Notes: generated by a model from the sequence alone, not told the origin. Shown: positions 45,961 through 59,499, numbered from the stretch's first letter. The stretch: 64,000 bases of DNA from Emydura subglobosa (GCA_007922225.1 ML679961.1:63483885-63547884); one strand, 5' to 3'. Program-made: numbers and translations.

Positions 45961-46458
45961 GGAGCGTGTCCCTGCTTGCCCCCTCCTGTCTGCACACGTC
46001 CCTGGTCAGAGACTAATCTTGATGGACAATTCCTGTGGAGGAATTACATATGGGATACTTTGAGAAAGAACAGTCCTTTATTATTGCCACAGTCAAGGTT
46101 TTCCAACCCTCTCAGTGACAGAGCGTTTGTGGAGTTGTGTTTCACAAGGTTCCTTGTCACTGGAATTTTTTGCTGCTGATTTCCCTTCTGCTGAGCATCA
46201 AAGAAAACAACTTTGGCATCATTCCACCACTAACCAGGTGCTTTCATTCCAAAATGTAAATCCTTTAGCCGGAAGGTTTTGTTTTATTTTCCACTGAACT
46301 ATTTCTTTTAATATTCTGAATCCCTCAGTGTGAGGGAGGAAGCAGTGGCTCATTTGTCTAGTTTAGCTTTTCAAGCAGAGCCGTCCTCGTTGCTTCATCA
46401 GCCCTGCTCACTCCACCTTAGTTCTGCTTTTCCATACCTATGGCTTGTTTAGTGTTTT

Positions 46459-47010
46459 TCATAGAATCATAGAATATTAGAGTTGGAAGGGACCTCAGGA
46501 AGTCATTTAGTCCAACCCCCTGCTCATAGCAAGACCAGCCCCCACTAAATCATCCCAGCCAGGGCTTTGCCAAGCCGGGCCATAAAAACCTCTAAAGATG
46601 GAGATTCCACCACCTCCGTAGGTAACCCATTTCAGTGCTTCACCACCCTCCTAGGGAAAAACGTTTTCCTAATATCTAATTTAGACCTCCCCCACTGCAA
46701 TTTGAGACCATTGCTCCTAGTTCTGTCATCGGCCACCAGTGAGAACAGCCTAGCTCCATCCTCCCGGGAACTCCTTGCAGGTAATTGAAGGCTGTTATCA
46801 AATCCCCCCTCACTCTTTTCTGCTGCAGACTAAATAAGCCAAGTTCCCTCAGCCTCTCCTCATAAGTCATGTGCCCCAGCCCCCTAATAATTTTTGTTGC
46901 TTTCCACTGGACTCTCTCCAATTTGTCCACATCCTTCCTGTAGTGGGCCCCAAAACTGGACGCAGTACTCCAAATGCAGCCTCATCAGTGCTAAATAGAG
47001 GGAAATAATC
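46459..47010 (-). mobile_element. CR1 LINE 3' end, antisense
   Basis: The plus strand begins TCATAGAATCATAGAATATT, the reverse complement of the CR1 terminal octamer-type repeats. The minus strand encodes [20 protein letters not shown], then [20 protein letters not shown], and upstream [11 protein letters not shown]. These are the C-terminal part of CR1 ORF2. It is 5'-truncated and the frame is interrupted, so it is inactive. This is the best preserved CR1 in the window. Confidence 0.95.
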
Positions 47011-48140
47011 ACTTCCTTCAATCTGTTGGTAATGCTCTTACTAATGCTCCTACTAATTTCCTCCAGCCCACCCCCCCTCCCTTTTTGCACCTGAGTCTAC
47101 TTTAGGGACAGCAACCTGTGTTTTCTGGTCTGAATGTATGGTATGTTCCTTTTGGTCACAATTCCAATAACTTTGCAGGTTTGCTGATGGGGGTTGCAGT
47201 GGTGGGGCCAGAATAAGCTCTTCTGGATATTTTGTTGGCTGCACTGAGATGTCTGGGCACAATCCCCTCTATTCCCCCAGCTACATGTGGAGAAGATAAG
47301 AAGAGGGGCTTTGGTGGGAGTACAGTCCCTCCTTTCACTGTGGGAGAAGAAAGGAGTCCCTATGAACTCTTCTGATCTCTGCGGCTTTGGGGGATCCCTT
47401 TTTTCCTGGCCGCTTTTCTTCACAAATTTATTTTAACTGATATTTAGTTTTGAACCTGCCATTAAAGCTAATGCAGTAGACGAAGTGTTACTATAGGTTT
47501 CTAGGACTCACTTAATTTGGTCCAAGATGTATATATACAGATTATTGGGAGAGAGCTGTCTTTGGAAATTAGACACTTTAGGTTGTTCCAGCTAAAGGCA
47601 AAGAAAACTCAAAGGAAAATAGAGGATGGCTGTAGGGGTTTCTTTTTCCCTTTTCAAATCAGTCTAACTCAGCTCTTGGCTTTGCAGTTTGAAGCCCCTG
47701 TAGACACTCAGACAATAACCCCTCCTCCTCCAACTCAACCATCAAGCCCTCTTTCAGCAAATGACTGCTGATGACCCGTTTTGCTTAGGCATGGATGAAT
47801 CACCATGTGCGTATGTCAAGCTAAAAAGAACAACCCTCTTCCCCTCTGCACACGAGAGAAAGAGAGAACTGCTCTCTGCTGCGAAAGAGTCTTTAGAAAC
47901 ACTTGTCTGGTGCTTGTTCAGGTGGCTAGCCATCTCTTGCCAGTGCGCTGGTGGGTCTTCCTCTTGAGTCCATGCTTGGGAATGCCTTTCTCTAGTGCAG
48001 TTGTGGCCCTCACCCTAATTGCAGAGTGTCTGGGTGAAAATAAAGGTTCCGGTTTTTTGAAAAGGAAAGAATGTTTTACATGTACATGAAAATGCAGGTG
48101 TCCTATTTTGCAGTGATTTAGGCGCTGGTAGCATAGGCGA
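47011..48140. other. Intron stretch, no recognised repeat
   Basis: 47011-47080 may be CR1 margin. Nothing else is recognised; no domain-bearing frame. Confidence 0.4.
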
Positions 48141-48142
48141 AC

Positions 48143-48250
48143 ACAGCGGAGACTGGATAGCTCAGGGGATTAATAAAGGGCAATAGGCTTTTCCCCTTGC
48201 TGTGGATAGGTTGCTTGTGGGTGAATGTAATGAACATCTGATAATAGTCC
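48143..48250 (+). mobile_element. Possible tRNA-derived SINE fragment
   Basis: GACTGGATAGCTCAGGGG could be an A-box region (TAGCTCAG), followed by GGGCAATAGGCTTTTCCCC and ATAGGTTGCTTGTGGG. The B box is degraded. Weak call. Confidence 0.3.
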
Positions 48251-48560
48251 AAGGGCTTGTGTGGTAGCTCTCAGTCCCATTCCTCCTGGATATGTGTTCA
48301 TGTCTCAGAAACCACTGTCATAACTGACACAGGCCCAACCAAGAAGCCAAGGATTGAATGGGCTTGAAAACTGGTCTTCCCTTTCACCCGGGGGGTTGAC
48401 CCTCGCAGATGATTGTAGAGACTCACTAGCAGAGCAGAGGATGAGCACTTTGCACTCAGTGATATGCTGCCACAATTTTAATGTGGGCCTCCCTAAGAAA
48501 TGTTCTGCCTCCACTGGTGATACATATGATGTTCTTTAGGTAAAATACCCTCTGTCCCTG

Positions 48561-48720
48561 CTTCCCCCCCCCCCCTCTAAAAACAACAAATCATCAGTTC
48601 CACACTCCTCCCCACCCCCCACCCCAAATTCTATCAGTCTCCCCCCCACTTCCTCTCCCTTTATTTATTTCCCTTTCTTATGTCCCACACTAATCAGTCC
48701 TCCCCCCTCCACTGCCTTGA
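48561..48720. repeat. C-rich low-complexity tract
   Basis: A C run of about 13 at 48564, then repeated CCCCACCCC, CCCCCCAC and TCCCCCC segments. The minus strand is G-rich. Confidence 0.8.
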
Positions 48721-49544
48721 GCTACAGTGCTTCCCTCAACTCAGCATCCTATTGAAATGCCTGTATGTAGCTTCCTTACTTGACAGCTGTCCCCCACAGC
48801 AGCAGCACTGATAGAAAGTGGCTCATCCTGTGGGCCCAGTGCTGAAGCAGTGGGATTGGGAGCATCATCTTTTAGTCTCTGTCTGTGGAGTGGCTGAGTG
48901 AGGCAGTGGGTCCCTCTTGGCAGAGGGCTAGTTAGCATGGTGGGGATGGATTCCCCCTGGTTATTTGGGTAGCCAGGTCTCCCCTAGTTGGTGTGTGTGT
49001 GCATGGACATTTCTAGGTAGGCCTGCAAAAAAAAAAAACTCTTTGCACCCCACCCCACCCCCAACTTACCTGGCCCCTGCCCACCATGATCACACCACCA
49101 TGCACTGAGTTTGAGGTTTAGGGAAAGGGTCAGCAAGACAATTGTGTGGCATACGGCTCACAGGTCACCGGCTCAGTTTACATTAGGCACGTGTTGGGAT
49201 GTGGGGCAGAGGGGAAGTGTTTTCTTTTCCCACTCATTCACCCCCAGATTTCTGCTGCACAAACGGAGCTCAGAGGCTTGCTCCTTTTAACTTGAAGCCA
49301 CCTGTTTATACCAGACTACGTTTTCCAGGCTTCTTTTATAGGGAAAAGGACTAGCGCGCTGCTTTCTTTTAAGATTTGACGAGGAAGATTCTCCATGGGG
49401 CCCAAAAGTATGATTTGTGTGAGTCCCCTCTCACCACCATCTCAGCTCATCTGTGCTGGCACTTCCCCACCCTCTGTGCAACCAACATTAAAGTCACTTG
49501 AAATGACTCTTTTAAAAGGCTAGCAAATAGTGTTTTTGGCTAGT

Positions 49545-49775
49545 ATTAGAGCAGGGTATGGAAGTCAGGACACCCGGGTTCTCTTGCCAACCACCTCTTC
49601 CATTGACTGAGTTGCAAGTGTCTTTAGGTAGGTCGTTTATCTTTTCTGTGCCTCAGTTTCCTCCATGTGTAAAATGGGGATAAATCCACCTTAAGGGGTA
49701 GTTGTAAAGTTTAATTAACATTTGGAAAGTGCTTTGAGATCTTTTGATGAAAGATGCTATATAAATGTACATCAT
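49545..49775 (+). mobile_element. MIR-like SINE, sense
   Basis: CAGGACACCCGGGTTCTCTT, GTGCCTCAGTTTCCTCCATG, then TGTAAAATGGGGATAA and GTGCTTTGAGATC are canonical MIR-type landmarks in sense order. The tRNA-like head is degraded. Confidence 0.85.
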
Positions 49776-49790
49776 TAATAATTAATTAAT

Positions 49791-52700
49791 TTATACAAAC
49801 CTGCTTTAAAAATAAATAAGACAAAATAGCAGTGCTTTCTTGGTTTTCTTATTTACTGGCAGTGTTGCCTTGCTTAGTTTGAGCATAGCTGCTGCTTTTG
49901 AAACATCTTTCAGGATCTCAGAATCATGATGTTTTCATTTTCACATTCCACGCACACTAAAACACTTTGCAGATGCAGAAGACGTTTCAGGACATTCTAA
50001 CGTGCTGCAAACCTAGCCTGCAGGATCATATCTCTGTCCAAACCTGGGGTTGTACCTTGAAAATCAGGGACGGGTATTAGAAACCCCACATCATGAGGGT
50101 TGCCTTAGTGCTGCAAGTTATCCTGCAGTCAGAGTGTGTGTGAGAGGATGTAGTGAATGGGAAAACACATGTGGATATGTGTTTGAGATCCCTGCTTATG
50201 ATGCCCAGAATGTAGAACAATCTGCCTGCATGTGTCCAAACCCTGAGGGGACTGTAGTCTGTAATATAACTCCAATGAACCTCAGATGCTCAGGATGAAC
50301 ATTGCCCATGCACTGGATAAGTGCAATCAAATTGTCAGTTAGGGGCTGGCTCACTGAAGATGAAGAGCTTTCCTACAATTGATAGCTAATACAGATTCTC
50401 ATTTAGCCTGAGGAGCAAAGCCTTGTGATTCTAGAGCCTAGGGTCTTGGATTCTGCATCACAGAGCTGCATGACATTCTGTTGTCTCTTTCATGATTGTG
50501 CTTGTGGGCATCAGAAAGGAAGGCTGGGGTGTGTGGAGAAGATCAAAGGAAAACTCCAAGTCTTTTCCCTATCCTATAGTACTTATTTCCTGTGCTTGAG
50601 GAGGGATTGTACCATCAGGGTCACATTCTGGAAGTGTGGGGAAAGACTTATTTCATGATCATAAGGGTTAGCTCCAGAAGGAGGAAGCTAATAAGAGACT
50701 TGGCAAGAGATTTCTTTCCCAATCTTTCAGGCCACCAGGGGCTTGGATAAGTTTGGGATAAGCACTGAAACTTTTAGGCCAGAATTCTCAAACCTATTGG
50801 TTCTGACTCACTATCCCAAATCTTCAGAGAAAACCACAATTTGTGCAGCACATGACAATGTTGTTCACAACATAGTGACACTGCATCATGACATACTGAC
50901 CCAAAAGACATCATAATTCAGGATGGGTTTGAAGTAAGACCTGCAAAGCCAGACATCCCTGACTTTTGGGCACATGTAGATCTGGTTCTGAGTATCGTGG
51001 CTGATCTCTCATTCTGTAATAGTGAATCAGAACTCAAAGTCTGGACTCCCTTGAGCTTTGGGTAAGTTTGGATCTAGATCTAAAAATTGCGTCTCTGGCT
51101 ACCTTTGCAAAGCTACAAGGGTGACCACGTCCTACAGGACAGACTGTTCAAAGTGACAACCCTCTTCTGCCAGCTTTCTCTACAGGAAAGAGAAGGCCAA
51201 GGGGATTAAGGAAGCTTTTTATTTCTGCTTCTCTTATAAAGCAAACCCAGGTTCCCCCCATGTCAAAATAGAAACATTTGTGTGGGAGGTTTGGTTTAGC
51301 TATTTAAGATCTGTTGGTTTGTTTTTTTTTTTTTAAATCAGGGAGAGAGAGGGGAAAGAACATGAATATATACAGCAGTTTGTTGACCAGTTATCCCAGC
51401 TGAGAGGTGGTGCAGTGAATTCTCTGCATAGCTGAAGGCCTTCCAGTTGAGAATAACACAACCTTTCTTCACCTCTTATTTTGTCTGGATGCCTGGGCCA
51501 GGAGCAAGGCTTTCTCCTCTTTTTTTCCCCACCTTTCCCTTTTATGTAAATTGGATGTTCTCCCAGATGTGAGGTAGAATCACTTCTCTGTGCCCCTCCA
51601 GGTAATGTGCCAGACCTTTCCTTCCAACCGGACTGTGAGACTGCTGAAAAGACAGTCTGTCTGTTAGGTCTTGGTCATTTCCCATCTTTCCAAGCAGGGA
51701 CATTGCCGGGGTTGCTGACTGAACTCTGATTATACAATAATTGCACCAAGAAGGGGGAACCTGGTTACAACCTGTTTGTCCCTTGATTTAATTACAGCCT
51801 GCTTTCAATGTATAATCTATAAGGAACCTTAAAGGTGTTTCATAACTGGGCTACAGCCCTGGACATATCTCATGGTTCAGAGTGGTAAGACATAGGTTTA
51901 CTTTCTCACCTACACGAGTAACTGCAACAGGAGTACTCCATGCTGTAATCAGGCTCTTTTGATTTGATTGTAACTGAAGCATATTTGGGCCTTTACACAT
52001 ATACGTATTCCTGGCTGACTCTCTTCTTCCCACGCAGTCGCAAACTGGCCAGGACTGGCCCCGGGCTTTCCCTAGCGATGGTGTTCCTCTACTCTTCTGC
52101 AGTCTGTTTCTTTGCTCAGGTGTTAGAACAGGCAGACACAGTTTGTTGAGACCAGAGCAGCACTGAGCTCCCTGCACCCCATTTAAACCTCTATTGCCTA
52201 GGCCGTCAGACTCACCTGTCCCTGGAAGGGGCCTGCCCCTTATTTGAAGGGGGGAACTCTTGATCTATTGGCCTCCTTCTACCCTTCCTCTTCTTCTCAC
52301 CCAGATGTCCTGGGCGAATATGAGAATAGGAGTACAGATTCTGCTGCTCCCTATGCTTCACCCCTCTGCTGAGGTGCAATATGTTGCATCCATAAATGCA
52401 AAATACAATTACTGGAAGTGGGTATAATATAGATTTGCATGTAATTTTATTGCCTCTAATAGAGGAAGTAGCATATGTGAGATCTCATGTCTTCTGGTGG
52501 GGGTGTATATATAATTATTGTTACACTGTATTAGTGTATATTACTATGTACACCCACACAGCTATTACTTCTACTGTAGGAAAACAGAACCTGTTATCAT
52601 AAAATGTGTACCAGAAGGGTTTGTAGACGTGTATAGATGATTGCATTTCTGAGCTGCCAAAGGTCTACACACACAGACTTCTGGGGTGGGGGGGCACATA

Positions 52701-53136
52701 TGTGTCTCTTGTGCATATCTTGCGCTCTCTTGTCACACTTCTCTTAGGTAAAATTGTAGGAGTTTTCTGGATGACTTCTCAGCCATTACCACTGTGCTGG
52801 ACTAAAACTCTCCTGTGGCATATAGTCATCCTACCACAGTTCCAGCTTCTAAGTAGAAATTGGGGGGCATGAATCTACTGGAGAATACAAGTAACTCCTG
52901 TTGCAGTTACTTGTATCAGGTGGAGGGAAAGTAGGTGTCAGTTTGTCTTCTTTAGCTCACCTTATTCCTCCCATTAGCCTTGCAGTTTATGATCTTGTAC
53001 AGTATTTAGTGGGATAGATTGTGTAATCAGTTAGCATAGCAGCAGTTACCAAAGAGTGTCATAAGATCAGATTAAATTCCATGCCACTGACAGATTTGAT
53101 TTCAAGAGTAAGATCCCAGTAAGGGCTGTATTTCTA
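49791..53136. other. Intron stretch, no recognised repeat
   Basis: A 3.3-kb stretch with a T run at 51328-51345 and a GT/AT-rich patch near 52500-52560. No transposon termini or coding domains seen. Confidence 0.4.
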
Positions 53137-53216
53137 GGGCCCTGATTCTGGTCTCATTCTTGACTTCAGTGGGATTATCCCTGATTTACACTGGTGGATG
53201 GTCAGAACCAGGCCCC
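53137..53216. repeat. Near-palindromic dispersed repeat (TTGACTTCAGTGGG core)
   Basis: GGGCCCTGATTCTGG and CAGAACCAGGCCCC are inverted ends around CTTGACTTCAGTGGGATTA and TGATTTACACTGG. Confidence 0.65.
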
Positions 53217-53877
53217 TTGTGTCCAATGCATATCACTAAGGGAGCGCATGTTACCACAAGCGATTCTGGATTTTGCATTGGTGGGGTCCACATCAGGAAA
53301 GTGAAGGCAGAGGGTTTTAAGAAGTCCTTGTGGCTCTCGTTGCCTGGCGATGGGGCAGGCAGAGTCAGAAAAAGCAGTATGTGTTTCCTCCAGCTCTCCT
53401 TAATGACTTATTTCTCCACCGGCACTGATGTACAACATTGCACAATTGGCAAGGTGCACTCTGGAAGGCTTTTTTCTCTTTTTTGGAAGCATCATCAGGT
53501 ATTGGCCACAGCCAGGGCTAATAATAATTAGAGATGGGGCTGAGCGGCAAAGTTCAGGGATGGTTTTGTTTGGCCCACGTTATGGAGCTAGTGACTAGGC
53601 ACAAAATTCAGATCTGGATCTTAACTTCCCTAAAGGCTGAGGGTGTTGGGATCAGGAGTTTTTTTGTCAGGGCCATCCCCACTAATCATCATCATGACGT
53701 ACATTTCTTTCATTAACACGCCAGATAGACCGATAGTCTGATCTGGTATAGCAAACCCTGTATTGCTGGGCAAATCATGTTGTTGCCTCTTGTGACCCTG
53801 GCTAGCCGTCCTAAATCAGCATCCCATGGCGTGGTTTACATACATAGTTGCACCACTTTAACTCAAGGTGTGTTTTT

Positions 53878-53879
53878 CA

Positions 53880-53922
<43 letters not shown>
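53878..53922. repeat. (GT)n(AT)n compound microsatellite
   Basis: About eleven GT units pass directly into about ten TA units. Fully alternating purine-pyrimidine. Confidence 0.95.
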
Positions 53923-54734
53923 AGCCAGACTTACATTGATTTATGAGTATCTCTGCAGGAGTTTGCACCGGCTTAATTCTAGCAGTTTTTAAACTCATTT
54001 TAGCGAAATCAGTGCTGTTGTATGATTGAACTAGGCCTATAAGACACTACTTGTTCAGGTGTAGCTGCATTTTTGGTAATGTAATGTTAAAAGCATTGGC
54101 TTGGCTGCTTCAATCCATCTGTAGCTCTGCTGTGAAAACCATCTGCTTTGCTCAGTGTTATGTGACTTTTCAACCCCTCCTAAAAAAATCTCTGAATAAA
54201 CGTGCTTCCTTCATGAGTGAGACTTTCTTTCCAGCCATCCTGCTGACATTAAGCATCATTCTGTGACCTTAGTAACATCAGCTTGAAAGGAGGCTTTGGC
54301 TATGGCCAAAGTTATGGGACACACTCATGGCAAAAGAAGGAAGCAAGGTTGTGGGCCATACAGGTGGAACTCAAAAGGTATGATTCAGATAAGTATCCAG
54401 AAAGCAAATGTTCATCTGAATTCATTCAAACCTCCATATGTACAATACAATTGAGCGGGGAACCTCACTAGAAGAGGCCAAATATTTCCAGTCCTTCCCA
54501 CTTCGGGTATGTATAATTGTACTCTGAAAAACATCTCGGTCTTTTTAGGCAGCCTCTGTCTTCTCCGCCTTTCTGTGTCCAACCCTGGATGAAACCTGGA
54601 ACTGCAGAGACAAGTGAAAGATTAAAAAGTTGATTAAACTCTTTTCAAATTTAAAAATTGGGGTTCAGTTCAAGGAGATACAGACAAAGGTTTGAGAGGG
54701 CTTGGGTTTTTTTCCCCAAATAATAAGGCTCTAT

Positions 54735-54915
54735 ACCTCTAAAACATCTACCGAGAACCTTAAAGCATATTACAAACATTAGTGAATTAAATCTCACAGT
54801 TCCTCTGTGAGCCCAAGAAGTATTATTTCCATTTAACAAATTGAGGCACAGAGAGGTTAAGAGGCTGGCCCATGCTTACACAGCAAGTCAGTAGCAGAGC
54901 CAGAAATAGACCTGT
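54735..54915 (-). mobile_element. MIR-like SINE, antisense
   Basis: ATTTCCATTTAACAAATTGA then GGCACAGAGAGGTTAAGAGG, and CACAGCAAGTCAGTAGCAGA then GCCAGAAATAGACC. Typical antisense MIR order. Confidence 0.85.
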
Positions 54916-55789
54916 AGTGTCCCCCATGATAGAGGAGAAAGAGCAGTCATTTTTCTAATGACCACAAAGGGGATTCTGTACTGAGAGTGCTGGGTGCTTG
55001 TGAACACTAACTCCCCCTTGCTGCATAGGTTGCAGACTGAGGGTCATAACTCGTGTTAAGCATAGGGTATAAATCCTGGCCCAAACGAAGCAATCCTAAA
55101 TGGATTGCTGACAACACTACAAAACGTGCCTGCTTCCTAGCCCCTTACTCTAATCACTAAATGCTTCCTTATCCAAACTGGGTTGCCCATCCCTAATTGT
55201 CAAGCTGCAAATGGAGAAGAAGATCTAAGTGAGCAGGAGTATTTCCATGCTACAGAGGTTGTCAGGGCTGCTGACTCACTGTTTCTGCTAGAGGCAACGT
55301 GCTGCGATATTTAGCGTGGAGGGGGAGGGAGAATGAACATTGCAAACGTTGGTTGAGAGATAAGATCACCCAATGCCTCAAGTAACCAAATCAAATATCT
55401 GAGATTTTCATTTCTGTCACTTCCCCACATGGAAATAACCTGCTCCTTATATATGACGCCTAGATGGGGTGTGTTCTAAATAGTCTTGCTTTCATTCATA
55501 TATGTGATATAAAACTACATGTATCATAATGCTGGTTCCAAACAGTTAGCTTTCAGTGTATGGGATCAAATCAGCTACCTGAAATCAAGGCAGCCCAGTC
55601 TGGTATGTGTCGAGCTATATTTCAAGTATACATGAACTATAATCAAATATTTGGCTGTTTGCTAGATATGGGGTGAAACCCTCCATCTCAAATAAGAACT
55701 TCACAAACTCCCACCCCACACTCAAGCAGAACCTTTTGAGGAGGTTCAAAAACATTTGATATTAATGTTTGTTTTCAGTTGCCCTCCAC

Positions 55790-56000
55790 ACTGCCCATGC
55801 ACTTTGAGTTGGGACCAGAAATGCTAAGGTACCATTACACAGTCTGTGCAGGAGACAGAGCTTTCTCCGGGCTGGTCTGAGGTTGTGGAATGACCTGCCC
55901 CAGGAACTAAGGGCCATCACAAACCATCATCACTTTCCGCTCCAAGTGCAAGGGGCATTTCTTCAACCTGCCTTCTCCAATCTAAACATAGAGCAGCAAA
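55790..56000 (+). mobile_element. L2-like non-LTR retrotransposon, C-terminal fragment
   Basis: The plus strand encodes LRAGLRLWNDLPQELRAITN with frame slips. RLWNDLPQELR is characteristic of the C-terminal tail of L2/Rex-type LINE ORF2 (usual form AFS...RLWNSLPxELR). It is a short, degraded piece with no reverse transcriptase motif. Confidence 0.6.
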
Positions 56001-56257
56001 TACGATGAAAACCCAAAACCCGACCAAAACAAAACAGATGTTAGTTACGTTGCTTAACGAACTATTAGAAGGTGCTCAGGTACTACAGTGAGGAGGGCAG
56101 TATAAGACCCTGAACAGAACGAATAGACAAAGCTGTTCATATGAAACTTCTGTCCCTGAACCAAAGCCTGATAATACAGAAACTCCGCAAAAGACCCTGT
56201 TCTCATGAGTATTTCAGTCCAGTTTTCCAACCAGGTGGATTTTGAAAGACACACCCG

Positions 56258-56345
56258 TTAGGTGCTTAACCCCAGTTGAAAGTTAATGGGATTTGGGCAC
56301 TGAATTCCTCTTTTGTGCCTTTGAATATCCACCCCTGCAGACTTT
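56258..56345. repeat. Near-palindromic dispersed repeat (GTTAATGGGATTTGGGCAC)
   Basis: GTTAGGTGCTTAACCCC, then GAAAGTTAATGGGATTTGGG, then TGCCTTTGAATATCCACC. It resembles the TTAGGCGCCTAA-type sauropsid repeat also seen at 60495-60608. Confidence 0.45.
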
Positions 56346-56658
56346 TGGGGGCTTAGCTGAACTGAGCCTCCAAAGATTTTGACATTCCCCCATGACCAGT
56401 CTCAAAGATATTCAACTTGCATTTTTGTTTTTGGATTCTTCTCCTCTTGCAATCTCTTATTCCCGATCCCACTCCTTCCCTGAAGCAGCTACAGTATAGT
56501 GCTTACATACCTGAAAATGAAATACTAGGACAACATTAAAAAGAATTAGAAAGTCAACTCCTATCAATGTGATGGGTAATGGCCGCTTGGTTATGACCCT
56601 GTGCTCCATCCTGTGTCTGTGCTATTAATTTACTCCCCTATGTGCAGGACTTTACTCA

Positions 56659-56916
56659 GGCTATGTCTTCACTGACGGCGGCAAATTCGCTGCCGTCAGA
56701 TTGACTTCTCTGGATCGACTGAGCGGTCAATGAAGACCCGCTCGGTCGATCCAGAAATTGACGTATTAAGACCACCTTCTCAAGTGACGCAGTCCAGTGA
56801 AGACGGCGCGCAGAACAGAAGCAGAGAAGTCGATGGGAGTGACGCACATTTTCTGCGTAGCTTGCGTAGCTCCGATTGACTGCTGCTAAATCTCCGAGGT
56901 AAGTGAAGACAAGTCC
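56659..56916. mobile_element. PIF/Harbinger-like MITE, second copy of the 36540 subfamily
   Basis: GGCTATGTCTTCACTGACGG at left, AGGTAAGTGAAGACAAGTCC at right. The interior GGCAAATTCGCTGCCGTCAG and TGAAGACCCGCTCGGTCGAT matches 36540-36796. The left flank is TCA and the right flank has decayed to TTT. Confidence 0.8.
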
Positions 56917-58670
56917 TTTGATTGCTTCTAAATCCCTTCTCAGGGCTTGCAGTCCTCACGGGTCTACTCTGTTCAGATCGCTTTGCAATCTAGTTCTGTC
57001 CTCCCTTCTACACCTTCCATTTTAGTTTTGTCCACACATTTTATTATGGCTGAATTTATAGAAAAAAAACAAAACCACCCATCAAAGAGAACCACAAAAC
57101 AGCGAGGCGTGGTGCAAATACAAGCTTGCGTGTTTCTTGGCTTAGCTGGTCAAAAAAGTCTCTGAAAACCTGAGCGTCTCAGACACAGCTACTGCTTGAA
57201 AGCTGGCAGATGCTTCAACATTGTGACAGAAGTGGACCACGTGGAATGACTCTGAAGGCGTCCAGTGCACCACAGACCAAAGTTTGAGGGCCATTGCCGG
57301 CCATGTGGGTTTTTAATAACACAGTCTTCGTGTTCTTTAAATCACTGAATTATTTAGCATCCTTTTACCACTCGGTATTGGCTGTTCTAGTTCAGGATCT
57401 CAGAGGAGTAGGATTTAAGTTCACTCTGAAAGATTTTTTTACTCTTCATAATGAGCAGATCATATTTTCCTTTTAGGGGAAGGGATTCAAAGCCACTCCA
57501 CTTAATCTGCTAATAAAACTCATGTTGCTAGTTTAATCACTCTCAGAACAGCTGATCATCTACCCCCTTTTCCTGTGGAATATTATTTAATCAGGTTGGA
57601 AGGGAGGAGATGAGCACAAGGCCTGCCACATCATGTGCTCATCAAAGAGGGCCTATTTCAGTATCTCATTGGTACACAAGGCGAAAGGTCTCAGTGGGCT
57701 AGTGGACTGTAGGGGAAAGGAGGAGCAACTTTAGGAGGTGAGCCTAATATGGAGCAGGGTCTGAAAGAAAACACAAGGCTCTGAAGAGGAGAAGGTGGGC
57801 ATAGATGGGGTTGGGTAAGTTCATATCGCCTTGTGTAAGAATCTCATTTGGTGCTTACAGACATTACTCATGTCATCTGTCTGATTCTTGCAGCTCTTTG
57901 AATGACACCCAGAGAGAGCATCACGTTCCATTTGCTGTGCTTATATTAGTCAGTTCACAGCAATCTAGGCATACGTGGCAATGCTAGTCTGTCCCCTGTA
58001 CCTTGTGGCTCTCTGGGCAATAGGTACCCTTACGATAAGGAATTGAAGGAAGCTCTGGTAATCCGAGGTGAAGGTCGACTTTTCACTGCATCTGTCTCTT
58101 TTCTACCTTCAGACTATGCATTCCTCCCAGAGGGATGCAGCTAAAGGGCCTATCTGCTTCAAAAGATGTTTCCTTCTTATATCGCACTGGCTTGATCGTC
58201 ACACACATCATGGGAGCAATGGAGGGAAGGTTGTTGGGCACTGGGGGAAACCCAGGGGATGGAAGTGTATTTTTTCATGGATTAGTCAAATATCATTGGC
58301 CCTTTGGGGTGTTTATAATTTAGCACAGAATGTAGCCTATTGGCTGTTTTTACTGTTTTTGACATGTCAGAATCTGACTCCTATATTAGTTTCACCCTTC
58401 GGGTGCTGCCATATTAATATAAATGTAGGAAAATTAGGAGTCAGAGATAATCTTTATCTGGGAAGTAGAGTTGATGGTGAGGTGATCCTCCTCTATTCTT
58501 ACATCTCTGAGCTTGCACCCAAAGTAGATCAGAAGGTGAAGGAATTGGGGATTCTCGTTCTGGTCATTAGCAGACATGTACGCCCATGCCACAAAACCAC
58601 CAACCACCGAGTTTGGCAAAACTGGCAGTCACTGCTCAGGAAATGTTCCCGGAGGAATAGCAGCAGGGGG
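56917..58670. other. Intron stretch, contains an unremarkable 219-codon frame
   Basis: The plus-strand open frame 58068-58727 has no signal peptide, domain or repeat pattern I recognise, and its end runs into the tandem-motif repeat. I treat it as chance. Confidence 0.4.
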
Positions 58671-58671
58671 G

Positions 58672-58780
58672 CAGGACTGCAGGACATTGGCAGGATAGTG
58701 GGGATAGGAGTCGGGTCCCAGGACTAGAACAGTAACGACATGTTGCAGATCAAGAATGCAGTGCATTGCCAAGGCGCTCG
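58672..58780 (+). repeat. ~70-bp tandem motif family, copy 4
   Basis: GACTGCAGGACATTGGCAGG, then GGACTAGAACAGTAACGAC, then CAAGAATGCAGTGCATTGCC. Weak but in the family order. Confidence 0.4.
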
Positions 58781-59130
58781 CTTTCTGCAGCTTCTGATTA
58801 GCTCTGATGAGTGGTTTCCCTGTTTTGCTCAGTGGTATGAAAGCACCTTTTAGAAGCACCCTGTATTCGCAAACCCAGAATACTAAGTCTGCTTCCGTAT
58901 GTTCACGCGCATACTTGTGGGCACAAAATCCTCATGATACTTGATCTCTTCCCTTTGCTTTTTTCCTTCCCAGAATATTCTTGCTGGTCAGTAAAGCCGT
59001 GGTGTCCAGCATGTGGCCCTTGAGTCTCAGAGCTGTTCCCTTTGAGGGCAACTGTGTTAAGAAGAAAACTGGTATTTGACTATGAATTGAAATGAGCAGC
59101 ACCTTGTGATTTTTAAATGACAGCCCAATT

Positions 59131-59383
59131 ACGATTATTATTATTATTATTTGTATTGCTGCAGCGCCTTGGAGTTCTAGTCATGGACCAGGACCCTGCT
59201 GTGCCAGGCACTTTACAGACACAGAACAAAAAGATAATCACTACCCCAAAGATCTTACAGTCTAAGTATAGGACAAGAGACAACAGAAGGACACAGACAG
59301 ACGGAGGAAGTACAAGGAGACCGTGAGACCATATTGGTCAGTATGAAGTGATCTCAGTACACCAGCAGCCTAACTGTTGTCAG
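59131..59383 (+). repeat. ATTATTTGTATT dispersed repeat, sense copy
   Basis: (ATT)n, then TTTGTATTGCTGCAGCGCC, ATGGACCAGGACCCTGCTGT, AACAAAAAGATAATCACTAC, then AAAGATCTTACAGTCTAAG. Widespread in turtles from memory; formal name not recalled. Confidence 0.6.
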
Positions 59384-59499
59384 CCCATTTGCTATGAGGA
59401 GCAGGGAGGGGGCATTGCTCCCCCCACTCCCTCAACTACCTTCCACCGCTTCCCCTGAAGCCCCAAGATCAGCTCCGATGTAGAATCTGAGTTCTCTCA

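Noticed and set aside
45611..46063. 150-codon frame with poly-Ala
   Set aside because: Generated by the CAG tract and minisatellite; no homology, splice or promoter evidence.
58068..58727. 219-codon plus-strand open frame
   Set aside because: No recognisable domain, low-complexity or signal features; overlaps the tandem-motif repeat; length is plausible by chance in 64 kb read in six frames.
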